Shown: positions 31,297 through 44,480 of the stretch, one piece after another
Layout: each line of letters begins with the position of its first letter
Position numbering within the stretch: the first letter of the stretch is position 1
Assembly: GCA_027886185.1 (NCBI GenBank)
Contig: WOAB01000011.1
Span: 11,488,001 to 11,552,000 of the forward strand
Direction: 5' to 3'
From: Rheum nobile
Taxonomy: Eukaryota; Streptophyta; Magnoliopsida; Caryophyllales; Polygonaceae
DNA length: 64,000 bases
Made by a program: the position numbers and the translations under genes
The notes under the pieces: generated by a model
What the model saw: the letters and a program-made list of their open reading frames with translations, nothing else
Database searches by the model: none
Told to the model about the DNA's origin: nothing

Positions 31297-34200
31297 AAGT
31301 TTTGACTCCGAAACTTGGCCGATAGCAGCTCAGAGCAGCGACCTCCATCTAAGCTATCCAGTCGAATAAGTTTAACCATGTCTGACCCGTTTCACACTTT
31401 GTAAATTGGTTCAGGCATTTCTAGGTTAAGATCCATAAGTTGGTTCAAATCACATTTAACGTCAGGTTAACCATAATTAAGATCCTTCACCCTCAGAAGA
31501 ACTCTAACACTTGCTTTCACTAGACATGCATTCCAACACATTACCCCTATGAAATATAAGGGTTATCACAATACTACCCTCTTAAAAGAGTTTTCGACCC
31601 CGAAACTAGCACTGCTAAGCTAAAGGGACCGGTTGCACCATAATCTTACCATCTGAATTCAATATCCTTAATCATCTCATTCTTGTACTAACTCGTGACC
31701 ATCCTCAAGGTCATAATTATCCTAGGATAATTGTCTCCAAAAATCATCGTACTAGTCTCGATATACCTTAAGAATGAGATTATACATATTTCTCTTTCAC
31801 CTTTCTCAAAAATTTTCTCAAAGTATGTACCTTATCTTCCTTAAGTCGATATCCTTGAATAAATTTTGTTTCCGAAACCTGTATCACAAAATCGAACTAC
31901 TTACTCGATCTTGATTCCACTTACAACATATTGCCTACATTCCTTACTCTTGCTAGAACATATGTGATCATTCACAAGATTACCATTGTCTCGCTCAGAG
32001 TATCCAATACAATCTCCAATATAACCTCATGGTTATGACCTATTCTTCCTAAAGACCTTGATGTCCTTAACTAGGAGAATACAACATCTTTCTACTAACT
32101 TCCTTTAGACAATCCAATCCTCAAGTATATACATAGAATTCAACTGTACCTCAACTTAGTACTTCCCTTGTCATATAGACCTTACTTCTTACATACACGG
32201 CTCACCTACTACATTGGTTACCTTACTCGCATTTGGCCCTTGTGCCATATCCTTAACTCAAAATCTTCACCCATGTGATTCCACCATTAATCACACCATA
32301 ACCTAAGTCTGATTACCTCAACATGATTTACTAATCCTCTCCATAGGATTATACTCTCGTCTTATCCAAACGTGTCATACGATCACCTTAATAAACGTGG
32401 ATCACCTTTTCCTCAAGTCCACTTGATATCATCTACCTACTTACTTTATGCCACACGATTGACCTTCAAAATCGTAACAACTTTTACCGATCGAGTTTGC
32501 TATTCACCCAAAATCCTTAAGAAATGAGTTGTCCTCATACGATTTATTATCCCAAATCAAGCACCATTTTGCTTTACGGATATTTACCATTTATCCAAAA
32601 TTAACTTTACGTATTCCTTATCAAATCTCTAACTTAAACCTTTAAGGTTCCTCAACTCTATTTACTCAAAATACCATATGGATGAACAATACATTGCCTT
32701 TAAAATCAATCACTACACGTCCTAAATCCTTCAATTGGTATATATACGAGTAAAAAATGTTACTTTACTCCTTAAATGCAGATACGACAATTTCCTATGC
32801 TACATCCTTTTCTTTATCGATATCCTCCGAATAACTAGGCCTTACACCATAACCTTTCAATTACAAGTGGGCTTTCTCCCAAAACTATCGATCACAACTA
32901 AATTCCCAAAAAGTGCTATATCGACTGCCTTACAGTCGTCACACTCTCTACAATCAGACTTTGTAAATCTCCAGATATCATATCTCTATATCCCTTGAAG
33001 GTACAATTCACTGATTCAGTACCTTGGCCCAAATAAGTTTGGCCCTAAGCTCACTTCCAACTCAAAACCTTTAGTTTACTCAAAACAAGATCGTGATAAC
33101 TCAACTAGCACAATTGCTGCTACTCACGTCATTTTCCTAAACGTGACATCAAATCGCCTTAACAGACATTGATCACTCTACGCTAATCCTTATGTCGTTT
33201 CTTAAGAAAGCCTCATAACGAAACCTCAGATAAATCTTCCAAGACGATACATATGACTTCACACCTTTAGCCTTTCCGAAAGTCTAATCCTCTGGTCCAC
33301 AATGATGATACTCACTTACAACTTCCATAACCAAAATCCCTTGAGCTATTACTCCTATTTCCTTAAGGTATCATCCTGATAATTGATTCATTACTAACCG
33401 TATTAGTTACTTCTATCAGAATCCTTTAATTTATCGGAATCATCAACATAATCCATCCTCAAACTGTAATCTTTCCAATTAAGTGGCCTCCTTCTAACAC
33501 AGTAACTTCACAATTTAGTCTTCTCCAAAGAATTTCACCATAAGCCTTTTAACTGACAAACACACATAAAATCCAAACATCAAACCTTACAACCGTACAA
33601 ATATCATAATTCCTTATTCCCTGATCGTACAACCTACCAATTTCAATTATTTGGTCCACTTAGGTTTGGCTCAGCCGCCCTTTTCCTGACTCACATCCCA
33701 AAGGTTTGTTTAATTGGCTCAAATAACTTATCTCCAACTTAAGATCCTTATACTCCTCGCACAATCTATTATCCATCCAAGAATTAATCATACCATTTCC
33801 TTATAGAACCTCAAAACGAAACTTCGAATAGATATTCCAAAATAATACCTATGACTTTGTACACTCGGCTTTTCAAAAAGTTATAACCATAGGTCCTACA
33901 CTGGTTGTACCCACTTATAAATCTCATAATCATAAACCTAGACTCTCAAGTCTTACTCAAGGTCGTAATAGAGGAAACGAGTTCCCTATGAACTATCCCT
34001 CTTATACAATCATTCCTTCTTCAACAATCTATCCGCATCAATGCCTACAACATGACCTCATGACTACGCATTCTGATCTTTATACAGTTCACTCATACGA
34101 GCTTGATCAGAATAAATGTTTAGGGTACCCATATGAGAAGAAAAATTTCTTAATCCCATAGAGCATTAACCACATACATTTGTTTTCTACACCCAAAAAA

Positions 34201-34639
34201 AAAATTGGTAAAAACTCAAATCACGAGATAACGCTCATCCGCTCAACGAAGGGAGTAATTAATGTCATACCGATGCGACATTACCCCAAGAATAAAGAGA
34301 GATTCCTAAGGATGGATCTAGCAATTCAGTAATGGAGTCGACCCTGGTGTTAACCATGTAGGGAACGAACACCTCGGTTCCACATGTTACCCCTCCTGTG
34401 TGAGTCCTGACAACCCTTATCCATACGTGGCATAACTGTTTTTGGCACTCACGGAGCCTCGTATGAACGAACAATTTGCAAAAGTAACGAATTTAGTAAT
34501 TTCCGAACAAGGAAACACTTCTTTATTATTCGAAATATTACATAAAGCAACTGATAGAAAGTCAAATAGACAGATTACTAAACTATGGAGACTATCGACA
34601 CAAGTCAACGCTCCCTATTCTAAAAAGCCTTACAAGGTA
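31297..34639. other. non-coding interior of the gag-only element
   Basis: About 3.3 kb without any ORF above 90 codons and without recognisable pol motifs on either strand. Composition is C/T/A-rich on the plus strand (many CTTAAC, CCTTA, TTACTC strings). It may be decayed pol or the long non-coding spacer typical of such elements. Confidence 0.6.
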
Positions 34640-35422
34640 CTACCACTTGTACAAAGCTTCCCTCCCATCGGGGTGACATATCACAAAGAGTCGCTGCTCT
34701 TGACCCGAGAATTCCATAGGCGCCTTGCCTCTATCATGAGTAGCAGATGGCCTCGGAGCAGATACTTCCGCCCTTGGGTTCTGTCCATTGCCAATTTTTG
34801 AGGCCTGATCTGCTTGGGTTGGTCTTAGGCCCTTCTTCCTACAGTATGCCTTCATGTGGCCTTCCTTTCCACAATAGTAGCATACCCTCTTGTCCTTTTG
34901 ACAGCTAAAACTTTTGTGCCCAACTTTTCCACAGTTGTGGCATAGAATCCCGCCGCTATTCCAGCCTGAGTCCTTGGCGGAATCGGACGGAGTCGTCTTG
35001 GTCTTAGCACGACCAGACTTCTCGAACTTAGTGGGCGACGTCGGGCGCTTGAACGAGTCAGCCCTGCGATTCTGTTGCCTAATTTGTGCCTCCACACTAG
35101 CTGCGACTTGAGGTAAGGGGGCCTCTTGGACTTGCGGTATCATCTGGGCCGTTAATACATCGACCACTAGCCCCACAATCTGCCCAATGGTCATCGCATT
35201 TAGCATAATCGGGGCAGGAGGTGGAACTCCCCTTGCAGCTTGGGGGTCCACTTGTCCCTGATGAACATCCTGTCGTAGGGTCGGGTCACTACTACGTGAT
35301 CCAGATCTCGCGCCTTCCCCTGGTGGAGTAGCACTTCTCAGCCGAATTCAAGAATCGTTGCTAGGACTTTCGTTAGCTGCTCGGTTGGTGGATCGGGTGT
35401 TCATCATCTGTTGATGAACCAT
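34640..35422 (-). pseudogene. retrotransposon gag with two zinc knuckles
   Basis: Gypsy-type gag polyprotein C-terminal part. It starts at ATG 35422 (MVHQQMMNTRSTNRAANESP), hits an in-frame TGA at 35350-35348 and is open again to 34640. A proline-rich segment precedes a basic region and two nucleic-acid-binding knuckles, CHNCGKVGHKSFSC and CYYCGKEGHMKAYC (CX2CX4HX4C). A typical gag has a longer capsid region ahead of the knuckles, so this copy is shortened. No protease follows. Confidence 0.8.
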
Positions 35423-36082
35423 AACGTTGGTTTAGAACTTTTCCAACTCGTACTTGACACTGAGTCAATTACGTTATGATACGATTCATAAGGGTCCAAA
35501 CTAATAACTCTATATTAGTTTGACTGGCCCATCACCACTAACCGCATAAACGACTTCTTCTCTGACTTACTTGAAAGGAACTCTAGGAGAAATGTCAACC
35601 TTTGAATGACATTCTATCTAAGGAGAAATGATATTCCTAGGAATGGATCTAAGGAATAAGTAACAACTTGAATCTTGCAGAAGTTTGAAAAATCTCTTAA
35701 ATCTTATATTTTCAACTTCATACCTTATATCTTTAAACCTCATAAATAAAAATAGTTATTTATAAAGTTAGTTTCTCAAACTAGTGATACGATTATCACA
35801 AAACTTGTACTAAGACTAAAATCTCACTTTTAAAGTTAAAATCTTTAAACTTATTTTGATTGCATATAACACGTCTTTTATAAACCAATTATAAATAGCT
35901 TTTGAAGTTCAAATAGCTAAAACATTAGTTTAAATTAAATTTCAAGACAAAATTAAAACTTTTAAATTTAACACTTAAAACTCTCGAAATTTATTTCAAA
36001 TAGAAAATAGGTTGAAAATAGTTTCGAAATTAATTTTCAAAAATTCTCAAACCTAACAATAGGCCAAGAATTTTAAAACCGT

Positions 36083-36094
36083 TGCTCTGATACC
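36083..36094 (-). other. primer-binding site (initiator Met tRNA type)
   Basis: The minus strand reads TGGTATCAGAGC exactly, five bases inside the right LTR (which starts at 36100). It sets the orientation of the element. Confidence 0.9.
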
Positions 36095-36099
36095 ATAAT

Positions 36100-38599
36100 T
36101 GTAACACCCCCAAACTTATTGTCGGAAATGCCACACGCTAGTGACCTCATACGTTGCTGTCCGATGTCACCCAAGGCTTTAATCGGAACAATTAATCTTA
36201 AATAAACATAATAATTAACGAAAGGTTAAACAGCGGAAGACATTTGTATATGAAACTCAATCCTTTTATATTAAAAGATCTCTCATCAAACGAGGAGATG
36301 ATTTTACAACAGAGTGAAATTACAGCGGAAGACTTTAAATTACACAGCAGAAGACTTCAAGAATAAACCTAATACATGACTAGGTTATAAAAATACATTT
36401 AAAGTAGTACTTAACGATCCTTGAAATACCGACACTTAAATCTGCAACTGCAAGTCTCTTCTTCAACGGTTACTTCGAGTCTTCGGGAACCAACCACTGA
36501 TGTGCCGTATAGGAAGGATGACACCAGCCAACCATGCAAGGAATAAAACCCGATTGGTTAGTCTAATGAAAGACTATGCAAGGGTAGAAAACAGAATGGT
36601 TCTAGTGATCGTAACCGTTTACTATCATTGTCCCTCGAATAACAACCGAAGGAACGATATATAACCCGAAACTTTCACGGAATGATTTAAGAAATAGTCG
36701 TATTAGGTTAGACTCATCACTTCTCGAATGAAAGTCGATGACGATAGTAAACCTCAATACTTCTATGGAAAGATACACAACAAAATGATCAAGAGAAGAC
36801 TCCTAAAGATCGAGTCTAATGGAAACGTATGAAGAGAAGACTCCAAGAGATTGAGTCTTATCGGAAAGTATGACAAGTGTTCGAGAACATAATAATTTCA
36901 CACAAGCGTTTAAAAAGACTCAACCATTTGGGTCCACGACCAACCTCACCGCGTAATGCGAATTCAGATTTGGAAGGAGGACTTACTCTGATCGAAGTCT
37001 AGACGAGTTTCCACGTTGTACTTCTCGCCCAAGGTTCATTAATTATGTGCATAGCGGCACTTATCTTATTTAATTCCAAAACGTACATTTACGTTATAAG
37101 ATTTTAAATATCATCTCATCGCGAGAGATATTAAAGGGAATAAATCCTGAGAATCGGCACCAGCTGTGTGCACAAACCCTGAGTAAGGGTATGATCATGA
37201 CCAAAGAGAGTACTAGGGCAATAATCCTCCTAGCACCAGTTATAAAGAAACAACTAGACCTCGCAAGGTACATAGCGTTCCTACGAATACTCGTTCTAAG
37301 TAAACAGTTAAAACCACATCATAGTCCACATCAATGCCATCGAGGCAATAACAGATATAATAGCGTTATTTCTAGCAATATATACAACCTATTATAATAT
37401 ATGTATTTTTAATCATATCATTTATCAAATCTGTTCCTAAACGAAAACAATAATTCATTCCAATTTAATTAACAATTAAACAATTGATAATTACTGGAAA
37501 TATGGAATGATAAGCAAGAGCGACCTGCCACTTGCCTTAGACTAGACGAACGATAGAGCGACGACGAGTTTTTGGGTCCGGAACGGGAACGGAACTTGGA
37601 TTACAGATTCTTATGGAACGACCCATAATGAGACCCTAAGTTAGATTCGACAATCAACTATACGAATCGAAATAATAACGAACGAAATCGAAAGAATGGA
37701 AGTCCCGACCAAGACCGGATCGCCCAAGGCCACGATCGTGACTGCTAAAGCAATCCGCGGTCGCGGCAGGCACTACCACGGTCACGGTCGTCGAGGAAGA
37801 ATGTCCGCGAGCACTAGTGACAGCGGCCGCGGATGTGGCCGACATTGTCACTGCCGTGGTCGCGGTAGTTTATAGCCTCGATCGCGGCTAAGAACTCCGG
37901 CGACCCAAAATGATAAAAACTCACCGGCGGGGACTCCTTGGGGCTCGATTCACGACGGCTTCCAATCCTGGGCTCCTTGTGCCTTCAATGCAGTACTCCG
38001 GGGCACCACCACCAATGGGAGCAACAACTTTGAAAACTCTGGCGAAAGCTTGAACTCCGGCGACAAGCTCGATCTCCGGCGACAAGCACCTAGGGAGAGA
38101 GAGGTCGGGATGGAATGAAGATGGAGGCTCTCCTCCCCTCCTTTTATAGGGAAAGAAGGCTCCCTTAACCGACCACCCGGCCAACGCATGGACGCCACGC
38201 GGAAGAAGGAAGAAGAAAGCTGACGGGCGACGCTGGGCGTTTTCTGCGATCGCGGTGGGTATTGCCGCGATCGCGGAAAATTCCTTTTCCAGCTCTCCTG
38301 GGCATGATTATTCCGCGATCGCGGTGGCTCTGCCGCGATCGCGGTTTTGCCCATTTTTCTCCCTTTTACCCGGGAACGAGCTTGGCATGGGATTAAACCC
38401 CGAAATAAATATATTTGTACCCAAACAAATATTCTAAGCCCCGAAAAATACGTCGAATGTATTTTAAATCACTCAGGGAATTTTACAGAGATCCAACTTG
38501 CTACAGAAATTCCGAACTTCGCCAAACGCATCTCGAAATAATTGACAAGGGTTTGGGAAATTACCCAATTACCCTTGCTAACAAATGAGGGGTATTACA
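36100..38599 (-). repeat. 5' LTR of the gag-only element
   Basis: 2500 bp, near-identical over long stretches to 28831-31278, with scattered substitutions and about 50 extra bases around 37860-38010. Several GCGATCGC palindromes lie at about 38245-38345. Confidence 0.9.
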
Positions 38600-39422
38600 A
38601 TTGCGGTGCCTCACTATTTCAAATACACATGCATCGCTCCAATCCATTGTCAATTACAAATTGCCTCCAGCCTGTTCCAAATCTGTAGCGATTACCACTT
38701 TTTGCGATAGACACGGGCCACGCAACCATACCACAATTCAGGATGACTTGAGTGATTCTTGCAGCACTCAAGAATTTGATAGCATGTTTGCTCGGGACAC
38801 CCTGCATAGCAGTAAATGCATTTCAAGTTGATATTATGAAGTAATCCTTATCACATATTTACATTATAAGGTTCAGTAATCCTACCAAACGATAGTCACC
38901 TTGGACATTGGTTTGATTCATTAAAACAATGAAACTATTAATCTTGTCACATGGAAAAGCTTGGGCTCTTTGTAATGCTGATGGTGGCTCAGTTGTAACA
39001 GCTCCAACATCATCATCAACATCTCCATCATCTTCAAGAATAATTGGGTAGTCGCCACTGTTGTACTCTCCAGTACTCCAACTGCTGTAACTGGTGTCTT
39101 TTTCACAATGGGATTCAGAGCTGATATCAATCATATTGTTCGGCATCCTGTAAATAGCACCACACAGAAGAGGACTTTGATGCAATATGGTAAAGCAATT
39201 ATCATACCCAGTTCCAAAGAGAGACTTTCATTGAACTGAGAATATCACTTTAGCAACTCCATCTGTTCGAATCCAAGGTAAACTTTTTGAAACAATTTAA
39301 AAATAACCATGCTAAATGTATAATAATACCTGGACTTCCTTTTTCGTGAGTGAACTGGTGTTGATTGTGGTTGAACTCTCTCCAAATGGGGTCAATTTGA
39401 TTTAGGCTGTTCAATCCCGACA
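38600..39422 (-). pseudogene. B3-domain transcription-factor-like gene (REM-like), disrupted
   Basis: B3 domains are plant DNA-binding folds. Minus-strand exons: about 39422-39331 ends in basic HSRKRKSR; 39147-38886 is an acidic linker followed by the start of B3 (NSFIVLMNQTNVQGDYRL); a short intron runs 38885-38802; 38801-38600 is the main B3 part (GVPSKHAIKFL, VAWPVSI, GTGWRQFVIDNGLE). After GLE the frame shifts by a net 2-base loss; the next frame gives DACVFEIVRHRN, the usual GDxCVFE strand. The domain then meets the retrotransposon and ends at 28787. An in-frame TGA also lies in the first visible exon. Broken three ways; one B3 domain, no start codon found. Confidence 0.7.
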
Positions 39423-39634
39423 AACCCTAGAAAACTTACCCAAATTGAGATAGATGAAATGAAGTCAAGGAACCGCTCCGAAATTGTATATATAATAGTC
39501 TGTTAAATCGGGTTCATAACAAGTTCTTAATATAATTGTTAAACCGGTCGAAATTGGCCCTAATATGGCATTGTGTGCTCCAAGGAACCGCTCAGAAATT
39601 GGGCTGAATATGACATTTTTTTGGGCCTGTCATA

Positions 39635-40033
39635 CTAACTGACAGATGAATATGGGCTGTTGCGCTGCGGAAGTTCTTCAACAAAATCTCTGGTGACGAC
39701 ATATATGTTTATGAAGGCCACGGTTCTACCTTGGGCGGCAAGGACGGCCGCGTCTCCGCGGTTCTGTAAGGCCCTCAAGGTACGAGGGCCGCCATCGGGA
39801 GGCACAACTTCGAAGAAGTACGAAGCGTCCCGTTCATAATTGTTAAAATGACACAGTTGGTTGATCAGCCACCAAATATCCTGCACCATTTCAGCCAACA
39901 GACTCCAGTTTTGGGTCCTCCCGCCTTGGTAGTAATGGGTCGAAGTCCTGGTCATTGCTCCCCTTGAAGGGATGATTCTCCCTCCGTTATGGACAGTTGC
40001 AAACACCCTGTGATCGTTAGGCTGATCAACCAT
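39635..40033 (-). CDS. hypothetical protein, 132 aa
   Basis: An intact minus-strand frame from ATG 40033 (MVDQPNDHRVFATVHNGG) to 39635. It is markedly GC-richer than its surroundings, balanced in composition and rich in W, Y and R (WSLLAEMVQDIWWLINQL), which argues for past protein coding. No domain is recognised. A signal peptide and membrane helix are absent. It lies between the B3 gene and Ulp1 copy 2, all on the same strand. Confidence 0.5.
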   Translation of the reverse strand: MVDQPNDHRVFATVHNGGRIIPSRGAMTRTSTHYYQGGRTQNWSLLAEMVQDIWWLINQLCHFNNYERDASYFFEVVPPDGGPRTLRALQNRGDAAVLAAQGRTVAFINIYVVTRDFVEELPQRNSPYSSVS

Positions 40034-42600
40034 GGAAACGAAAGAAGCGTAGGGACTTTGGTGTTTAGGGTAAGGTGGAAGATGTTTGCCTGGATTATGG
40101 ATGAGGAAATATGACTTCGTATGAGGGGGTATATAAAAAGGTTTTTGGGTTGGTGGCAGTTACGGATACATTTATGACGGTGCTCTAATATTTTCTTAAT
40201 TTAATTACTTGTGTTAATTTCCTGTCCTGTCACTGATATCTTGTCTAATCAGCGTAAATTGGAGTTGGTGGGCAGTTACTGCTAGCTAATTTCATGACGG
40301 TTTGGAGTTTTTTTATTGTCTCTTATCAAAAAAGGAGTTAGTAGAGCCGATACCCTGTTTGGAGTTTTTTATTGTATCCCACATCCCTCTTAGATTCATC
40401 TTGTCATGCTACTTCTTAATATGTATATTATGAAGTCAGTCAATGTCCCTATATTATTTGACACAACAGTCATTCGAATACCGTTTAAGTGCCATGTAAC
40501 TTCCATGTAACTACCATTTAACCTACACGCACATAACTGTCGTTTAACTGCCATTGTATGTAATCTAAACAAGTTGTCATAACATTGTATGTAATCTAAA
40601 CAAATGTCTTCGAAAACATCCAATTGTACGTAATCTAAGCAAATTCCATCCAAACCCCAAAAAGAACATCCAAATATCCAATTTAAACGATGGAGTTCTT
40701 TAGGCTCGACCTCCACACCCCGTCAAACACGTTGTGAGCCATGTCGCTCCTAAAGCCGTCAATAAATTTGTCTGCCACAACGTCAAGATTTTTCCAACCA
40801 GCACTGAGCAACTCCATGTGTTTCAGAGTGTATATCCCACAGTCATGACTACGAACACAAAATGCAATAAAGTTACTTAGATGAAGTATATAATAAAATT
40901 GGTAAGGGGATTGATATTTTGACTTACCCACGCTTGTTCTGCTTCAGTCCTTGAATTCTCTCAAATTTAATCTCTTGAGTACCCCGATGTTCAAATTTCT
41001 TGGCAAGCGGCGGGTACTGTGTCATGAAGTGAGGAAGAAACCTTAAAACCCCATGCAGCCAGGTCTCTATGCCCAAGTTAGTGTTCAAATCCACATTACA
41101 ATCATGTACATTTGCCTGCCATTGCTACAGATCGATCTCTATAGCCACCCAATGCATGTTATCGATGTTGAGGGGGACATAAATGAAGTCCAGATCATCC
41201 CAACTAGACCCATAAGGTTTAGGCCGATCTCCCCTAAAGTATTCAAGTGCACGTTCAGATGCAGGTGGAACAATACTATTATTTTGGACATAGTATCTAT
41301 ATGCCTCCGTATAATCAGCAGGCCAGAAAATGTCCAATATTGTGGCCTTGCTTTTAACTTCGGACTCCAAAAGCGCCTTACGGATATAACAACAAACTTC
41401 ATCGATTTGCTTCAAAAAAATATAATTCATCTTGTGAGGCATTGCAACAAATCCCAACAGTAAACTAATTTGACATCATAAGTAAATAGCTTACACCATC
41501 TTCCAGCGAAGCTTTTGGTTCCAGTATTAGGCCAAACCAGTCCTTGTCCATCTCTTGACCACACAGTCCAACTCTTGGCTCAGAGCTGAAACATAAAGAA
41601 GGCGTAATTAAATCCATGAAAGATAGTTGAACATTATTAAATCCATGAGATACTAACCTTTCATCATTCATCCATTCCAGCAAAGCAGTCATCTCCTTCA
41701 CCTGTGAATTCTTGGTTATCTTCTTCACAATTTCCCCCTTTTTCTCATCTGTGTAAGGTGTTAGTTTTTTGGCGGATGGCTTCACCATACGACTAGGAAG
41801 AACCCTATTCGGTTGGAGATGCTGCTTTCGTTTATTTTTGGGTTTCGCCTTTCTGGATGAAGCAACCACAACGGCTAGCACTGAAAGAGGTTCCTTTCTT
41901 TCCTCAACCTCTGCTGGGGTTAGCTCCTGCTGGGTAGCCTCCGGTGCTCCTTCAATGTCGTTAGTAAAATCCTGCTCCTAGTCCTTTTCACCAACACCAG
42001 CATTTTCATTTATGTCTTTGACAATGGCCATAACACCATACGCACCCTCAACATCATTGTTACCCTCAATGGAATTATCAAAATCCTGCAATCATAATAA
42101 CCATGTCATACATGAGTACAAATCCTATCACCATGACATACTTTTCTTGTAAAACATAAAAACTCCCATCACACACTAGAAATCTTGTCACCTCGTACAA
42201 ATAATAATGTCATAGTAGTGATGATAATATGATAATTTTCATATGAGCATATTCATACCTCTTTGCCTTCAGCCTCTACCTTCTCCACCTCAGCCTCCTG
42301 AACCTCTACCTCTACCTTCTCCACCTCAGCCTCCTGAACCTCAACCTTCTCCACCTCAGCCTCCTGAACCTCAACCTCTTTGTCACCACCCTCACCATCA
42401 CTCTCATTATCACCAACTTCATTATCCTCATCAGAAACTTCCTCACCATCACTCTCATTATCACCAACTTCATTATCCTCATCAGAAACTTCCTCATCAT
42501 CATGACTTACAACCTCAGCTTCTACCCTGTCCTCCTCCTTCGGTTTGTCACCACCCTGGCGAAGTTCTTCATTGTCATTACCCTCATCACCATCACCAAT

Positions 42601-42797
<197 letters not shown>

Positions 42798-43487
42798 CAC
42801 TCTCAACCTCATCACTCTGAAACTCCTCACCCTCAACCTCCTTATCCTCCACCTCCTCATCCTCTCTTTCCTGGTCATCCTTATAAACTTCCTCCTCTTT
42901 CTCATCAGACTCACCATAGGATTCAAAATCATCCTCATCCGAATAACTCTTTGATTTCCCCTTACTCTTGAGCTTAGGCACCTACTCCTCCTTTGATACC
43001 CTCTTTTCCAGCCTTCCCATCCTGTCAAGCACTCCTTTTTCCATCCTCTTCATCATTCTGAACATCTAACTTATCACCTCTGATGAATGCACAGATGCAT
43101 TACTCGGGCTCGCTCCAACTTTTCCGTGTTTCCCCTTCCCTTTCTTTTTCAAACCCTTCATTGCTTCCTTCACAATCTTGTCAAAATGCGGGTCATCATT
43201 TTCAACAACATAGTAGCAGTCGGACAACTTATCCACCTCATCCTCATCGGGAATAAGAATGAGGTTAACCACATGTGTAGGATCAGTCAAAGACAACTCC
43301 AACACTCCATGTTCAGGGGCTTCATCTGAAAACCAACGAAGACCTCGAGGCATTGCAGATTCACTCAACTTTGATGCAAATTGGAGACCAAATGTTGGCA
43401 CAGCTTCCCATACCCATATCTACAATAACAAGCGGTTTGAGAATTAGCAAATTAAGATACATTAAATCATTTTATCCTGTCACCCTA

Positions 43488-44480
43488 AAACTATTTGGAA
43501 TGCAAATAAAAGTATGTTGGAAAACTAGTATGTTGTGTCAATGAAACAACAAACAACTTCCTCCATAATCACCATGATCTTGCCATCCTATACTCAAATA
43601 TCCTGTCATAGTATAGCTTAAAGTATACTACTATGCTGCAAATAAAACAAACTCAGTAATTTATATTTCAACCATTATAAATTTAGATCAGGTCACCATA
43701 AAACTATCTGGAATGCAAATAAAAGTATGTTGGAAAACTAGTATGTTGTGTCAGTCAAACAACAAACAACTTCCTCCATATTCACCATGATCCTGCCACC
43801 ATGTACTCAAATATCCTGTCATAGTATAGCATAAAGTATACTACTATGCTGCAAATAAAACACACTCAGTAATTCATATTTCAACCATTAAAAATTTAGA
43901 TCAGGTCACCATAAAACTATCGGGAATGCAAATAAAAGTATGTTGGAAAACTAATATGTTGTGTCAATCAAACAACAAACAACTTCCTCCATATTCACCA
44001 TGATCCTGCCACCTTGTACTCAAATATCCTATCATAGTATAACATAAAATATACTACTATGCTGCAAATGAAACACACTCAGTAATTCATATTTCAACCA
44101 TTAGAAACTTAGATCAGGTCACCATAAAACTATTTGGAATGCAAATAAATAGTATGTTGGAAAACTAGTATGTTCTGTCAATGAAACAACAAATAACTTC
44201 CTCCATATTCACCATGATCCTGCCACCTGTACTCAAATATCCTGTCATAGTATAGCATAAAGTATACTACTATGTTACAAATAAAACACACTCAGTAATT
44301 CATATTTCAACCATTAAAAATTTAGATCAGGTCACCATAAAACTATCTAGAATGCAAATAAAAGTATGTTGGAAAACTAGTATGTTGTGTCAATCAAACA
44401 ACAAACAACTTCCTCCATATTCACCATGATCCTGCCACCCTGTACTCAAATATCCTGTCATAGTGTAGCATAAAGTAATT
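43488..44480. repeat. five ~212-bp tandem repeats in an intron of copy 2
   Basis: Units start at about 43488, 43701, 43913, 44125 and 44340 with AAACTATnTGGAATGCAAAT and contain AAGTATGTTGGAAAACTAGT and CACCATGATCCTGCCACC. The corresponding intron of copy 1 (about 280-717) has a single diverged version. Confidence 0.9.

Larger units (their letters stand above)
28831..38599 (-). mobile_element. gag-only LTR retrotransposon (TR-GAG type), ~9.8 kb
   Basis: Two long direct LTRs (28831-31278 and 36100-38599) start TGTAACACCCCC and end GGGGTATTACA on the plus strand. A tRNA-Met-type primer site lies beside the right LTR and a purine tract beside the left LTR, so the element reads on the minus strand. 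The only recognisable protein is a gag fragment with two CCHC knuckles. About 3.3 kb between gag and the left LTR shows no protease, RT, RNase H or integrase on either strand. Target duplication: ATTGA (28826-28830) and ATTGC (38600-38604), one mismatch. It fits the described class of non-autonomous plant elements with long LTRs and only GAG. It splits a B3 gene. Confidence 0.85.

Noticed and set aside
34265..34639. Protease or RT coding continuing from gag
   Set aside because: No DTG/DSG or RT motif in any frame; stops are frequent.
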